DNA from: an uncultured Lachnospiraceae bacterium
GTDB taxonomy: Bacteria; Bacillota; Clostridia; Lachnospirales; Lachnospiraceae
Reading direction: 5' to 3'
Length of the DNA: 64,000 bases
Assembly (NCBI GenBank): GCA_910585635.1
Contig: CAJUFE010000001.1
Location: 124,001 to 188,000, forward strand
How positions within the stretch are numbered: the first letter of the stretch is position 1; every line of letters starts with the position of its first letter. The notes beneath the pieces were generated by a model that saw only the letters and a program-made list of their open reading frames with translations, was not told where the DNA came from and made no database searches. The position numbers and the translations under genes were made by a program. Shown here one piece after another: positions 25,380 through 33,645 of the stretch.

Positions 25380-26100
25380 TGAGCTGATGCGGCAGAAGGC
25401 CGTAGCCTTAAAATATAACCCGGAAAAGAACGGCGCGCCTATGATCGTGGCTTCCGGCATGGGATATCTGGCTGAGAAGATCACGGAGACTGCCATGGAA
25501 GCCGGTGTCCCGGTGTATGAGGATAATTCCCTTGCCACGCTCCTTACCCAGTTAAAGCTGGGCCAGGAGATCCCCAGGGAGCTGTACCAGGCGATCGTGG
25601 AGATCTATATCTATTTCCTGGGCTATGTGCCGGACCAGAAGGAAGAAGGCGCGGCGGAAGGAGAAGGAGAGGCTGATGGCACTGATGGGGATATAGCCGA
25701 TGATGGAGCTGAGGACGGCGGTGGTCTGGGCGGACCGGCAGCCGCGAGAGCTGCGAACGGCGGACGTAACGCGGGCCAGGGGATGGCGGACGGCGGGAGC
25801 TCAGGACCAGGAGGAGCATCCGGAGGCGCTGCACAGGGTGCGGCCGGCCAGGCAGTGTCCGGGCCCCCATCAGGCGGCGTACAGGGTGCGGTGAGAAGAG
25901 GCGCAGCCGGCACGGGCAGCGGCGGATCAGCCACAGGCCGGGCCGGATCGGCAGCCGGCCGTGCAGAGGCTGTGGCCGGCAGAACGGCAGCCGGTCGGAC
26001 CGGGGCCAGAGGAGCAGCCGGCGGGCCCGGTGCAGTGAACGATATGACGCTCCGGGGCATGCCCACAGGACCCTCGCTCCGGGAGAGCGGGAGACGGTGA
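25366..26100 (+). CDS. FlhB C-terminal-like protein (YlqH type) with long Gly/Ala/Arg tail
   Basis: Residues 1-90 align with the FlhB cytoplasmic domain: KAVALKYNPEKNGAP, then VPVYEDNSLATLL and IPRELYQAIVEIYIYF. The membrane part is absent, and the NPTH cleavage motif is replaced by RQKA, so it corresponds to the processed FlhB_CC fragment. From about residue 95 to 244 the protein is low-complexity Gly/Ala/Arg/Thr (repeats of GRAGSAAGRAE type). Bacillus YlqH is only about 95 residues, so the tail is an addition. Start ATG 25366 overlaps the previous gene. Confidence 0.82.
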   Translation: MSEFDELMRQKAVALKYNPEKNGAPMIVASGMGYLAEKITETAMEAGVPVYEDNSLATLLTQLKLGQEIPRELYQAIVEIYIYFLGYVPDQKEEGAAEGEGEADGTDGDIADDGAEDGGGLGGPAAARAANGGRNAGQGMADGGSSGPGGASGGAAQGAAGQAVSGPPSGGVQGAVRRGAAGTGSGGSATGRAGSAAGRAEAVAGRTAAGRTGARGAAGGPGAVNDMTLRGMPTGPSLRESGRR

Positions 26101-26269
26101 TCGGTAAGACGGTGCTGTGTGGGCAGGCTATGTCGGGTAAGATCTCAGGGTGGCATTATTGCCGATGACAGCGTTTTTTTGACAGGATGCAGCCGGTGAG
26201 GATCTAGCCAGAGCGGTCTGTCGGGATAGGATGGAGACAGTACAGAAATAGCAGGAGGTCAAGAACGAT
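26101..26269 (+). other. Spacer before the wall-binding protein genes
   Basis: 169 bases; a TTTTTTT run follows GACAGCG at 26163-26179 without a convincing stem. Nothing else seen. Confidence 0.3.
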
Positions 26270-27661
26270 TTGCGAGATAGAGCAGAACAGATAAAGAGGA
26301 TCATGGCGTTAGCCCTCACGGTAGTCTTATTGGCAGGGTTCTTGCCGGTGGATGTGATGGCGGCCACAAAGCCGATCAACACCGTGAGCGTGAAGGTAAA
26401 CTCTAAGCTGGAGGCTGGGAAGAGCCTGCCGGATATCGTGATCGGCAGCGGTTCCCCCGAGGACGGTGGGATCATCGTGACAAAGGACAGCGCCAATTAT
26501 ACGGTGGTGGAGGCGGAATGGGTCGATAAGCCGTCGGAGGTCCTGAACGCCGCCGATCAGCCCAGGATGACCGTGACCTTAGAGCCGGTGGATGTGAGCG
26601 AGCATTATTTCCTGGCCAGCTATAAGGAGTCTAACGTAAAGGTCAGCGGCGGCAGCTTCGTCTCGGCGAAAAGAGACGGGGATAACCTGGTGGTCACCCT
26701 GCGGGTCAACCCGATCCGGGGGGATTACGATATGCCCAAGGACGCCTACTGGAATGAGAAGAACCTGGGCGAGGCCAAGTGGGAGCCCGGGGAGAATGAT
26801 TCCGGCTACTATGAGGTCCAGCTCCTGCGGGATGGTAAGAACGTACATAAGGTGGATAAGACTACCTCCAAGAACTATAATTTTTACCCCTATATGACCA
26901 AGGCCGGGGATTATTCCTTTAAGGTCCGGGCGATCCCGGGGACCGACTTCCAGAAGAAATATGGAAAGAAGAGCGACCAGCTGGAATCCGGGGAGCTGCA
27001 GATCACCGACCGCTATGTCTCGGACGGCAAGGGGCAGCAGAACGCCAAGTCCACAGTGAAGAAGAGCAGCGACGATAAAACGACGGGCTGGTTTAAAGAA
27101 GGGGATGTGTGGCGGTACCGCTATCCAAACGGTGAGCTGTGTACCAACGGCTGGGGCAAGATCAACGACCTGTGGTATTTCTTTGACGGCAGCGGGAACA
27201 TGGTCACCGGCTGGCAGCAGGTGGGGGCGGACTACTATCACCTCCATAATAATGGGCAGATGGCGCTGGGCTGGAACAAGATCAACGGCCAGTGGTATTT
27301 CTTCCGCACAGAGGCAGAAGGGGTCCACGCTGTGGGCTCTATGGTATCCTCCGGCTGGCGGGTGATCGGACCTTATTATTACTTCTTTAATAAGGATGGG
27401 AGCCTGTACACCGGCTGGCTGCAGCAGGATGGAAAATGGTATTATCTCAACACCGTGGATAACAGCCTCCAGGGCGCCATGTTCACAGGCTGGATCAACC
27501 GGGATGAGAAGACCTATTTCGCGGAAGCCAACGGCGCGATCGTAGAAGGCTGGTGCCAGATCGACGGCCAGTGGTATTATTTCTATCCCGGTTCCGGCGA
27601 GCTGGCCAGGAACACCTGGATCGACGGGCAGTATGTGGATGGAGACGGTGTGTGGAAGTAG
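26270..27661 (+). CDS. Secreted protein with wall-binding repeats (paralogue 1)
   Basis: 463 residues from TTG 26270, ten bases after AGGAGGT. Signal peptide (RIMALALTVVLLAGFLPVDVMAA), an N-terminal beta-rich domain (NTVSVKVNSKLEAGKSLPDI), a second domain with a fibronectin-like YEVQLLRDGKNVHKV, and from about 272 six or seven Trp/Tyr/Gly repeats (WYFFDGSGNMVTGWQ, WYYFYPGSGELARNTW) of the choline-binding/CW_binding type. No catalytic domain is visible. Tandem paralogue follows after 26 bases. The LicD gene at 32427 could supply the choline-like ligand. Confidence 0.82.
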   Translation: MRDRAEQIKRIMALALTVVLLAGFLPVDVMAATKPINTVSVKVNSKLEAGKSLPDIVIGSGSPEDGGIIVTKDSANYTVVEAEWVDKPSEVLNAADQPRMTVTLEPVDVSEHYFLASYKESNVKVSGGSFVSAKRDGDNLVVTLRVNPIRGDYDMPKDAYWNEKNLGEAKWEPGENDSGYYEVQLLRDGKNVHKVDKTTSKNYNFYPYMTKAGDYSFKVRAIPGTDFQKKYGKKSDQLESGELQITDRYVSDGKGQQNAKSTVKKSSDDKTTGWFKEGDVWRYRYPNGELCTNGWGKINDLWYFFDGSGNMVTGWQQVGADYYHLHNNGQMALGWNKINGQWYFFRTEAEGVHAVGSMVSSGWRVIGPYYYFFNKDGSLYTGWLQQDGKWYYLNTVDNSLQGAMFTGWINRDEKTYFAEANGAIVEGWCQIDGQWYYFYPGSGELARNTWIDGQYVDGDGVWK

Positions 27662-27687
27662 ACGGCCCAGCAGGTTAAGGTGCGCGA

Positions 27688-29052
27688 GTGAAAGTGATAC
27701 ATAGAAGGCGAGGAATGAGCATAACGATGCAGAAGAGACCATGGAAAGGGCGGTCAGAGCGGGCGACCGCAGACAGGAACGCTTTGCAAAAGGGCTTTGC
27801 CAGACGGATGACCGCAGGCGGCTGTGCCTGCATCTTGGCAGCGGCTCTGTGTCTTACCGCTGTGCCGCCCACAGGGCTGCGGGTGGACGCTTACGGGGCC
27901 AATGACTCCAGTGTGATCGAGACCGTGAACGTGACGCTCAAGGCTTCCTTTGGGCAGCAGGAGGAGATCCCGGATCCGGAGATCACGGTGTCGGGAACGG
28001 GCTGTTCCCTGGGAGATGTGCAGTATAAAACAGAGTATGACAACTGGAAGCCGGGCAAAAAGGTACGTATGGAGATCACAATACTGGCGGACGAGGGGAA
28101 GGTATTCCCTACCTCCCTGAGCCGCAGCAAGTGTAAGGTCACCGGCGCGGACTACGTGTCGGCCAAGGCATTGGACGACGGCACCCTCCAGGTCAAGGTG
28201 GATTATAAGCCGATCATGGTCTTGGGGAACACGGAGAAGGCCGGCTGGAGCAATACCTCTGACACCCGGGCGGTCTGGAAGAGCGTGCAGTACGCCCCCG
28301 GCTATTCGGTAGTCTTATATGGTGATAACAAGGTGGTCAAACGGCTGACGGTGGAGACCAACTCTGTAGAGCTGGCGGACCACATGAAGGACACGGATAA
28401 GACCTACACCTATGAGGTCAAGGCGGTCCCGGTCACATCGGATCAGAAGAAATACCTGAAGGAAGGAGAGTTCGTATCCTCCACCAGCCAGGAGCTTTTC
28501 TGGGACGGATCCGACGATGACGGAGGGAGCAGCGGGAGCAGCAGCTACAATGGCCGGAGCAGCGGCGACGGCGGCTCGATCAAAGGCTATAATTACATCC
28601 TGCCCGACGGCAGCAAGGCGGCGAACACCTGGAAGAAGATCTCCGGTCAATGGTATTATTTTGACCAGAATGGGAATATGGCCAGAGGCTGGCAGAATAT
28701 CGGTGGTTTCTGGTATTTCATGGACCAGAGCGGGAGGATGCAGCACGGCTGGGTCACCCCGGACGGCGGGGGAGCTGCCTGGTATTACATGCAGGAGAGC
28801 GGCGAGATGCGGACCGGCTGGATCCAGCCAGATCCGGGGGTCTGGTACTATCTGGAGCCCTCCGGCCTCATGCACCGAGGCTGGCTCCAGGACGGAGGAA
28901 AATGGTATTACATGACCTATGAGGGCCGCCCCCACACCGGCTGGCTCCAGGAGGGCGGCACCTGGCGGTATTTCTACGCGGACGGTACTATGGCCGTGAA
29001 CGGCGTGATCGACGGGTGGACGATCGGTGCGGACGGGATCGCCCATCAGTAG
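27688..29052 (+). CDS. Secreted protein with wall-binding repeats (paralogue 2)
   Basis: 454 residues if started at GTG 27688 (AAGG upstream); ATG 27715 is an alternative. Long, basic N-region then a hydrophobic core (CACILAAALCLTAVPP). Same plan as the preceding gene: ETVNVTLKASFGQQEEIPDPEI domain, a domain with YSVVLYGDNKVVKRL, a Ser/Gly linker (about 275-295), and six wall-binding repeats to the end (WYYFDQNGNMARGWQ, WYYMQESGEMRTGW). The divergence between the two is considerable, so the duplication is old. Confidence 0.82.
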   Translation: MKVIHRRRGMSITMQKRPWKGRSERATADRNALQKGFARRMTAGGCACILAAALCLTAVPPTGLRVDAYGANDSSVIETVNVTLKASFGQQEEIPDPEITVSGTGCSLGDVQYKTEYDNWKPGKKVRMEITILADEGKVFPTSLSRSKCKVTGADYVSAKALDDGTLQVKVDYKPIMVLGNTEKAGWSNTSDTRAVWKSVQYAPGYSVVLYGDNKVVKRLTVETNSVELADHMKDTDKTYTYEVKAVPVTSDQKKYLKEGEFVSSTSQELFWDGSDDDGGSSGSSSYNGRSSGDGGSIKGYNYILPDGSKAANTWKKISGQWYYFDQNGNMARGWQNIGGFWYFMDQSGRMQHGWVTPDGGGAAWYYMQESGEMRTGWIQPDPGVWYYLEPSGLMHRGWLQDGGKWYYMTYEGRPHTGWLQEGGTWRYFYADGTMAVNGVIDGWTIGADGIAHQ

Positions 29053-29094
29053 AGCGGCAGATAGGATAGAAAAAACACAAAGAAGTGACTATAG

Positions 29095-29142
29095 AAAAGT
29101 CGGGACGGCAAAAAGCCAAGGCAGCAAAAAGTCAGGGCAGCA
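29095..29142. repeat. Three-copy 16-bp tandem repeat
   Basis: Units AAAAGTCGGGACGGCA, AAAAGCCAAGGCAGCA and AAAAGTCAGGGCAGCA at 29095, 29111 and 29127, in the spacer before the lytic transglycosylase. Confidence 0.65.
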
Positions 29143-29170
29143 GAAAAGACAGAGAAAAGGAGCATGAGAC

Positions 29171-30085
29171 ATGAGCTTAGTAACGTCAGTATCCGGCCTG
29201 GAAGGGCTGGATATCCAGAGCGGGCGCACGGCCCGGACAGAAAAGGCAGAGGAAGGGTTCCAGACGGTCCTTAAAAATAAAGCCAGCGGCACAGAGAGTA
29301 TGGACGCGATCTTCGAGGAAGCTGCTTCCACCTACAATGTTTCGGTGAACCTGATCAAGGCTGTGGCCAAGGCAGAGTCAGGCTTTAACCCCAGCGCGGT
29401 CTCCAAGTCGGGCGCGATCGGCGTGATGCAGCTCATGCCCTCCACGGCCCGTTCCCTGGGCGTCACCGACCCTTACGATGCCAGACAGAACATCATGGGC
29501 GGTACCAAGTACCTGCGGCAGAACCTGGACCGTTTTAACGGCAATGTGAGCCTGGCTCTGGCCGCCTATAATGCGGGACCTAACGCGGTACAGAAATACG
29601 GCGGCATCCCGCCTTATCAGGAGACCCAGAATTATGTGAAGATCGTCACCTCCTACATGGGCGGGGCGCCGATCTATTCGGGGAAGATGGTGACTACAGG
29701 AGGATCCTCTGGGACTGCCGGGCTTGGCAGCCTGGGGAGTCTGGCGGCTTATAGCAGTGCGGCTGGTCTATACGGGAGCTCTTCCAGCAGTGTAGGGAGC
29801 ATGTTGGGCGGCTCCAGCTTGTCAGGCAGCTCCAGCGCCTCCGGGATGGCCGGTCTCTCTTCCTATAACCAGTTATCCAGTCTCTACGGCCTGTCTGGCC
29901 AGGGCGGCTATGGGATGACAGGCAGCAGTGCGGACACTTTAGGCATGTTGCTGGGTTCGGCCACAGTGGACGGAGATGGGGATACCATTTCCCTGAGCAA
30001 AGCCAATTTTGTCAGTTTGATCGAGATCCTGCGCCTGCAGATGATGATGAACGCCAGCAGGGAAGTGGGGAACATCACGATCTGA
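29171..30085 (+). CDS. Lytic transglycosylase (SLT domain), flagellum-linked
   Basis: Cleaves peptidoglycan glycan strands. SLT domain at about residues 40-165: catalytic Glu in AVAKAESGFNPSAVS, then GAIGVMQLMPSTARSLG and LALAAYNAGPNAVQKYGG. No signal peptide, so export may be through the flagellar apparatus, as for FlgJ-type muramidases; this is inference. The C-terminal 130 residues are Ser/Gly/Leu low-complexity. GGAGCATGAGAC precedes ATG 29171. It could open the wall for rod growth. Confidence 0.85.
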   Translation: MSLVTSVSGLEGLDIQSGRTARTEKAEEGFQTVLKNKASGTESMDAIFEEAASTYNVSVNLIKAVAKAESGFNPSAVSKSGAIGVMQLMPSTARSLGVTDPYDARQNIMGGTKYLRQNLDRFNGNVSLALAAYNAGPNAVQKYGGIPPYQETQNYVKIVTSYMGGAPIYSGKMVTTGGSSGTAGLGSLGSLAAYSSAAGLYGSSSSSVGSMLGGSSLSGSSSASGMAGLSSYNQLSSLYGLSGQGGYGMTGSSADTLGMLLGSATVDGDGDTISLSKANFVSLIEILRLQMMMNASREVGNITI

Positions 30086-30109
30086 CCGTTTATTTCCGCG
30101 ACCAATGAA

Positions 30110-30152
30110 CCTGCTCTGCACGCCTTCGGTGAAGTGCCGTGTTTGCAGCGGG
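30110..30152 (+). repeat. Dispersed repeat, copy B
   Basis: Second copy of the element at 8608-8649, about 80 percent identical by eye, here joined to GGGGGCTTTGATC, which in the first locus belongs to the neighbouring terminator (8576-8593). Confidence 0.65.
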
Positions 30153-30224
30153 GGCTTTGATCGTGATCAGGTGTGGGAGCGGGCGTATCCGCCATAAAAA
30201 GGATAGAGGGGATAAAGGAGCATC

Positions 30225-30851
30225 ATGAAATTAAAGGATTGTGAACGATGTCTGGTATACGGGACAGATAACCGGCCATTATCCAGAGCCAGGGTAGAGG
30301 TGAGCAATGAGGGCGATATCCTGCTCTTTTTTGCCACGACCAAGCTGCGCAGCGTCCGGTTCAAGACAACGGTGGATCTGTATGACGGGGCTCAGGGTGT
30401 GGTCCGGTGCCGCTGCGAGGTGACCATCCAGAGGAATGACGGCCCCAGCAAGGTGAACGAGCCCTGGATGGCAGTCTGCGAGGTGCTCAAGGTCCAGGAT
30501 GTCTTCCAGCGGCAGAAGGATCTTCGGGTGCCGGTGGAGATCCGGACCGAATTTTTTAAGGAAGACGGCATGAGCTTTTTCGGCACGATCCAGAATATCA
30601 GTGCAGGAGGGCTTTTCCTGGTGACCTCCCAGGCCTTAAAGAAAAATGAGCATCTTTTCCTCCACTATACGTATGGCATGGGGACCTATGAGATCGGGGT
30701 CAGGGTCCTTCGGATCACCGGTCCCGCTAAGGGCGGGATCGGCTACGGCTGTCAGTTTTTCGGGCTGCCGGCGGATGTGGAGGCGTCCATAAGGAAGTTC
30801 GTGTTCGCGAAGCAGCAGGAGAAGCTGCAGAGGAAGCTGGTGCGGCAGTAG
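30225..30851 (+). CDS. PilZ-domain protein (c-di-GMP receptor)
   Basis: 208 residues. The C-terminal PilZ domain has R96-Q-K-D-L-R101 and N124-I-S-A-G-G129, the two c-di-GMP contacting motifs. The N-terminal 90 residues form a YcgR/YpfA-like beta domain. Such proteins slow flagellar rotation or control motility when c-di-GMP is high. A second possible c-di-GMP protein in the window is the ComFB protein at 10574. Confidence 0.88.
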   Translation: MKLKDCERCLVYGTDNRPLSRARVEVSNEGDILLFFATTKLRSVRFKTTVDLYDGAQGVVRCRCEVTIQRNDGPSKVNEPWMAVCEVLKVQDVFQRQKDLRVPVEIRTEFFKEDGMSFFGTIQNISAGGLFLVTSQALKKNEHLFLHYTYGMGTYEIGVRVLRITGPAKGGIGYGCQFFGLPADVEASIRKFVFAKQQEKLQRKLVRQ

Positions 30852-30930
30852 GAGGGGCTATGCAGGTCGGATCCATGCAGGTCAGATGCGCGACCTGGAT
30901 GGTTGATGTGGAAATAGAAAGGTCTGAAAA

Positions 30931-32289
30931 TTGAAGATAAACCTGGTGATGATCGTAAAAGATGAGGAGCGGACCCTGGAGCGATGCTTAAAGGCGGCAA
31001 AGCCTTTGGTGGATGATATCATCATCGCCGATACGGGCTCCACCGACAGGACCGTAGAGATAGCCAGGCAGATGGGGGCGGCAGTGTATCCATTTACGTG
31101 GGTGGATGATTTTTCTGCCGCCCGTAATTTTGCCCTGGAGAAGTCCGATGGGGACTGGAACCTGGTGCTGGATGCGGATGAGACGGTAAGGTGGGGGAGT
31201 ATGGGAGAGGAGGATGCCCGACCGGCAGGAGCGATAGGGCTGTCGGGAGGGGCAGATGTGCCAGATACGGATCCTGATAGCAGAGGATCGCTGAGCTCAG
31301 CGGATGAGACGGAGTGCGATCTGGTTTCTGTGCGTGGGATGGGAACAGAGGTTTCGCGGGAAGCTTTAGAGAGGCGCAAGGAGCTGGAAAGGCTCCTTGC
31401 GGCCGGGGAACAGATGGGGAGAGGGACGTGGATCGGGGGGATCACAAGATACGACTCTTATCATGATGAAGAGGGGATCAGTGTGAGCACGTCCGTGCTC
31501 CCGCGTCTGCTCCCGCGAGATGTGCGCTATACCGGCACGATCCACGAGCAGCCTACGGGGCCTGCCGGGGACTATCCCTGCTATGCGCTCCCGTTAGAAG
31601 TGGACCATGATGGCTATCTATATGCGGATAAAGGGGAGCGGAACCTGCCTTATCTTGAGCAGGCTGTGGCGGAGTATCCAGATGACAGCTATTATCATTT
31701 CCAGCTGGCTTCTACGCTGCGGAATCTGAAAAGGCTGGAAGAGAGCCTGATACCTTTCCGGGAGTTTTATCGCCTGACAGAGCTGGGAGAGGGGCGTGGG
31801 ACAGAAAGGCATAGACCAGACAGACATAAAGCAGGAGGGCATAGCCATAAGGCGGACGGACATAGTGCAGATGGTTATAGAGCAGGCGGGATCGTCCTGT
31901 ACCTGTATACCTTACTGGATATCGGAACACCGGCTTGTCTGGATGAGGCAGGGGGGATCATCGATAAGGAAATGGATGCCTTAGGAGACTGGTCGGACTT
32001 TTGCTTTGTGTGCGGGCTTTTCTATATGAAGCGGGTGCTGTCGGATGTGGAGCGTTATATCGGTCTGCTGCCGAATATCGAGAAGTGCTATCTGCGGTGT
32101 CTAAAGCTGGGAGAGCGACCGGAGGATGGCGGCGTTGTGGGGACGGGGTCTTTCAAGGCGGCGTATAATCTGGGGGCCTGGTATGAGGTCAGCGGGCAGA
32201 TGGAGCTGGCGGTACGATATTATCGGATGGCGGCAGAGACAGGGTATGAGAAGGCGGCGGAGAGACTGCGGGTACTGGAGGTGAGATGA
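30931..32289 (+). CDS. GT2 glycosyltransferase with C-terminal repeat region
   Basis: 452 residues from TTG 30931. GT-A domain: VMIVKDEERTLERCL, ADTGSTDRTVEIA, DFSAARNFALEKS and the metal-binding DAD in LVLDADETV. Two low-complexity insertions interrupt it: an acidic Ser/Gly/Asp stretch (about 90-140) and a His/Gly-rich repeat (HKAGGHSHKADGHSADG, about 295-315). The C-terminal part looks TPR-like (YRMAAETGYEKAAERL). Related to the gene at 35675, and to GT2 proteins that start flagellin glycans in Clostridium difficile. A terminator follows. Confidence 0.82.
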   Translation: MKINLVMIVKDEERTLERCLKAAKPLVDDIIIADTGSTDRTVEIARQMGAAVYPFTWVDDFSAARNFALEKSDGDWNLVLDADETVRWGSMGEEDARPAGAIGLSGGADVPDTDPDSRGSLSSADETECDLVSVRGMGTEVSREALERRKELERLLAAGEQMGRGTWIGGITRYDSYHDEEGISVSTSVLPRLLPRDVRYTGTIHEQPTGPAGDYPCYALPLEVDHDGYLYADKGERNLPYLEQAVAEYPDDSYYHFQLASTLRNLKRLEESLIPFREFYRLTELGEGRGTERHRPDRHKAGGHSHKADGHSADGYRAGGIVLYLYTLLDIGTPACLDEAGGIIDKEMDALGDWSDFCFVCGLFYMKRVLSDVERYIGLLPNIEKCYLRCLKLGERPEDGGVVGTGSFKAAYNLGAWYEVSGQMELAVRYYRMAAETGYEKAAERLRVLEVR

Positions 32290-32334
32290 GATCGAGGGAA
32301 TGGGCGTAAGAGGGCGCCATTCGATGCGATAATG

Positions 32335-32377
32335 AAAAACGAGAGACTTCTTTGATCTGCAAGCCTCTCGTTTTTTT
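32335..32377. terminator. Bidirectional terminator between GT2 and licD-like genes
   Basis: Stem AAAAACGAGAG (32335-32345) with CTCTCGTTTTT (32365-32375), T-run on both strands; serves two convergent genes. Confidence 0.9.
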
Positions 32378-32426
32378 CGTGAGCTATAAACAGAGTATCA
32401 TGTTTGCATTTCCTACTTTTCTTTGT

Positions 32427-33380
32427 TCACTCGAATGTCATATCGAAAACCTCTGGGAATTTTTCTCCTCTGGTTTTAAAATGATCTCGCAGGTACTCGA
32501 CTTGCTTTTTTAGGTAATCGTGTGTGCATTCTTTGATCGGGGTCATATAATCATCCCCATAGGAGAGCCGACACAACAGGTCGTAGTCCTCCAGGATGGG
32601 GAGCATTGTATCTTCAAAAGGGACCTTTATGACCCGGTCAAAGAGGGATCTGGGGATCCGATAGTGGGGATCGCTGTGTAGCCAAGGGACATTTGTCATC
32701 GTATCCGCCTCTACATCCCAATACATGGCAGCTATCCGATCTCCAAGAAAATACAATTGTTCCTTTATGGGATGCTGCCGGTCAAAATGGTAGCCACTAA
32801 ACTCCTCGATATCTTTGAGATGATCCCATTTGCTCTTGTCTGCCCACTGCTCATCATCTTCGGGCAGATCCCAATTGAGACATAGGATGTATACCATCCA
32901 GCATAGATTTAGCTGTACTTGCTCTTCGATAGGGTCTTGAGGGACGCGGTCCAGACAAAAGATGTCGATCCCAGCTTTGAAGGGGCAACCGTGAGATCTG
33001 GCTAAAAAGTCTTGATCTAGCCGGATGTTTTTTGTATTGAAGAGGCAAGTCAGTGTAGGTTCATGCTCTACGATCTCCCAACCTTCTGGAAGTTCAGTCT
33101 TGATGTGATAGCGGAAACGTTCATAATCGTCCCTTAGCATGGCTAGATCCAGATCGTCATCCCAAGGAATGAAGCCATGATGGCGTACGGCTCCCAACAA
33201 AGTGCCGTACCATCCATAATAGTTTATCCGATAGCGTCTGCAGAGCGCATCGACTTCCTTTAACATATCTAACTGGACAGCCCATATCCGTTTTAACAAT
33301 GGCTGGACATGATATCCTTCACGTTCTTCGCCATAGAAAGCTTCTATCCTGATATCCATATTTAGATCGATCCTCTCCAT
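32427..33380 (-). CDS. LicD-family phosphotransferase
   Basis: LicD proteins transfer phosphocholine or related phospho-groups to surface sugars. 317 residues; the signature YGTLLGAVRHHGFIPWDDD runs from about 58 to 76 with the Asp cluster WDDDLD at 73-78. Start could also be ATG 33359. Transcribed alone, from an extended -10 promoter at 33440-33445. The cytidylyltransferase remnant at 62008 and the wall-binding repeat proteins make choline-type chemistry plausible. A short fossil of a related gene lies at 56548-56592. Confidence 0.88.
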   Translation of the reverse strand: MERIDLNMDIRIEAFYGEEREGYHVQPLLKRIWAVQLDMLKEVDALCRRYRINYYGWYGTLLGAVRHHGFIPWDDDLDLAMLRDDYERFRYHIKTELPEGWEIVEHEPTLTCLFNTKNIRLDQDFLARSHGCPFKAGIDIFCLDRVPQDPIEEQVQLNLCWMVYILCLNWDLPEDDEQWADKSKWDHLKDIEEFSGYHFDRQHPIKEQLYFLGDRIAAMYWDVEADTMTNVPWLHSDPHYRIPRSLFDRVIKVPFEDTMLPILEDYDLLCRLSYGDDYMTPIKECTHDYLKKQVEYLRDHFKTRGEKFPEVFDMTFE

Positions 33381-33432
33381 ATATTTCCTGTTTTGTTGAT
33401 CGGTTTCAAACTGGTCTGGTGAAACTTTTGTA

Positions 33433-33454
33433 CTGATCTATTATAGCAGATCAG
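33433..33454 (-). promoter_or_regulatory. Extended -10 promoter and inverted repeat upstream of licD-like gene
   Basis: On the minus strand TGCTATAAT gives an extended -10 (TATAAT at 33445-33440). The inverted repeat CTGATCT/AGATCAG (33433-33439, 33448-33454) straddles it, which could be an operator. Confidence 0.45.
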
Positions 33455-33508
33455 AGAGAAATAAGCTATCGTTTCTGCAGTCTGATTTTGAAAAAATAAA
33501 AAATTTCC

Positions 33509-33535
33509 TTATCTCCTTCCCATTTTTGCCGATAT
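33509..33535 (+). promoter_or_regulatory. Candidate sigma-28 promoter of flagellin 1
   Basis: TTAT at 33509-33512, 15-base spacer, GCCGATAT at 33528-33535, about 110 bases before the start codon. Confidence 0.7.
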
Positions 33536-33551
33536 AATAATCAAGAACAAG

Positions 33552-33633
33552 ACAAGGATCGTTTTGGAAGTGCAGACCTGGCTATCAGGTGACAGATCAT
33601 GAGATCTGTCGATCTGACCAGGATCATGGAAGG
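33552..33633 (+). promoter_or_regulatory. Structured flagellin 1 leader with CsrA-type GGA motifs
   Basis: ACAAGGATC at 33552-33560 matches the CsrA core ACARGGAUG in eight of nine bases. ACCAGGATC at 33617-33625 puts GGA in the loop of a CCA/TGG mini-hairpin next to the ribosome site GGAAGG (33628-33633). A perfect hairpin GACAGATC/GATCTGTC (33591-33598, 33603-33610) lies between. Confidence 0.5.
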
Positions 33634-33645
33634 TGGTTAGCAGAT

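Noticed and set aside
25623..26066. 147-codon Pro/Ala-rich minus frame in the FlhB-like tail
   Set aside because: Antisense of the low-complexity tail; a by-product of GC-rich repeats.
8614..30150. Reading the two dispersed repeats as insertion-sequence ends
   Set aside because: No transposase, terminal inverted repeats or target duplications were seen at either copy.
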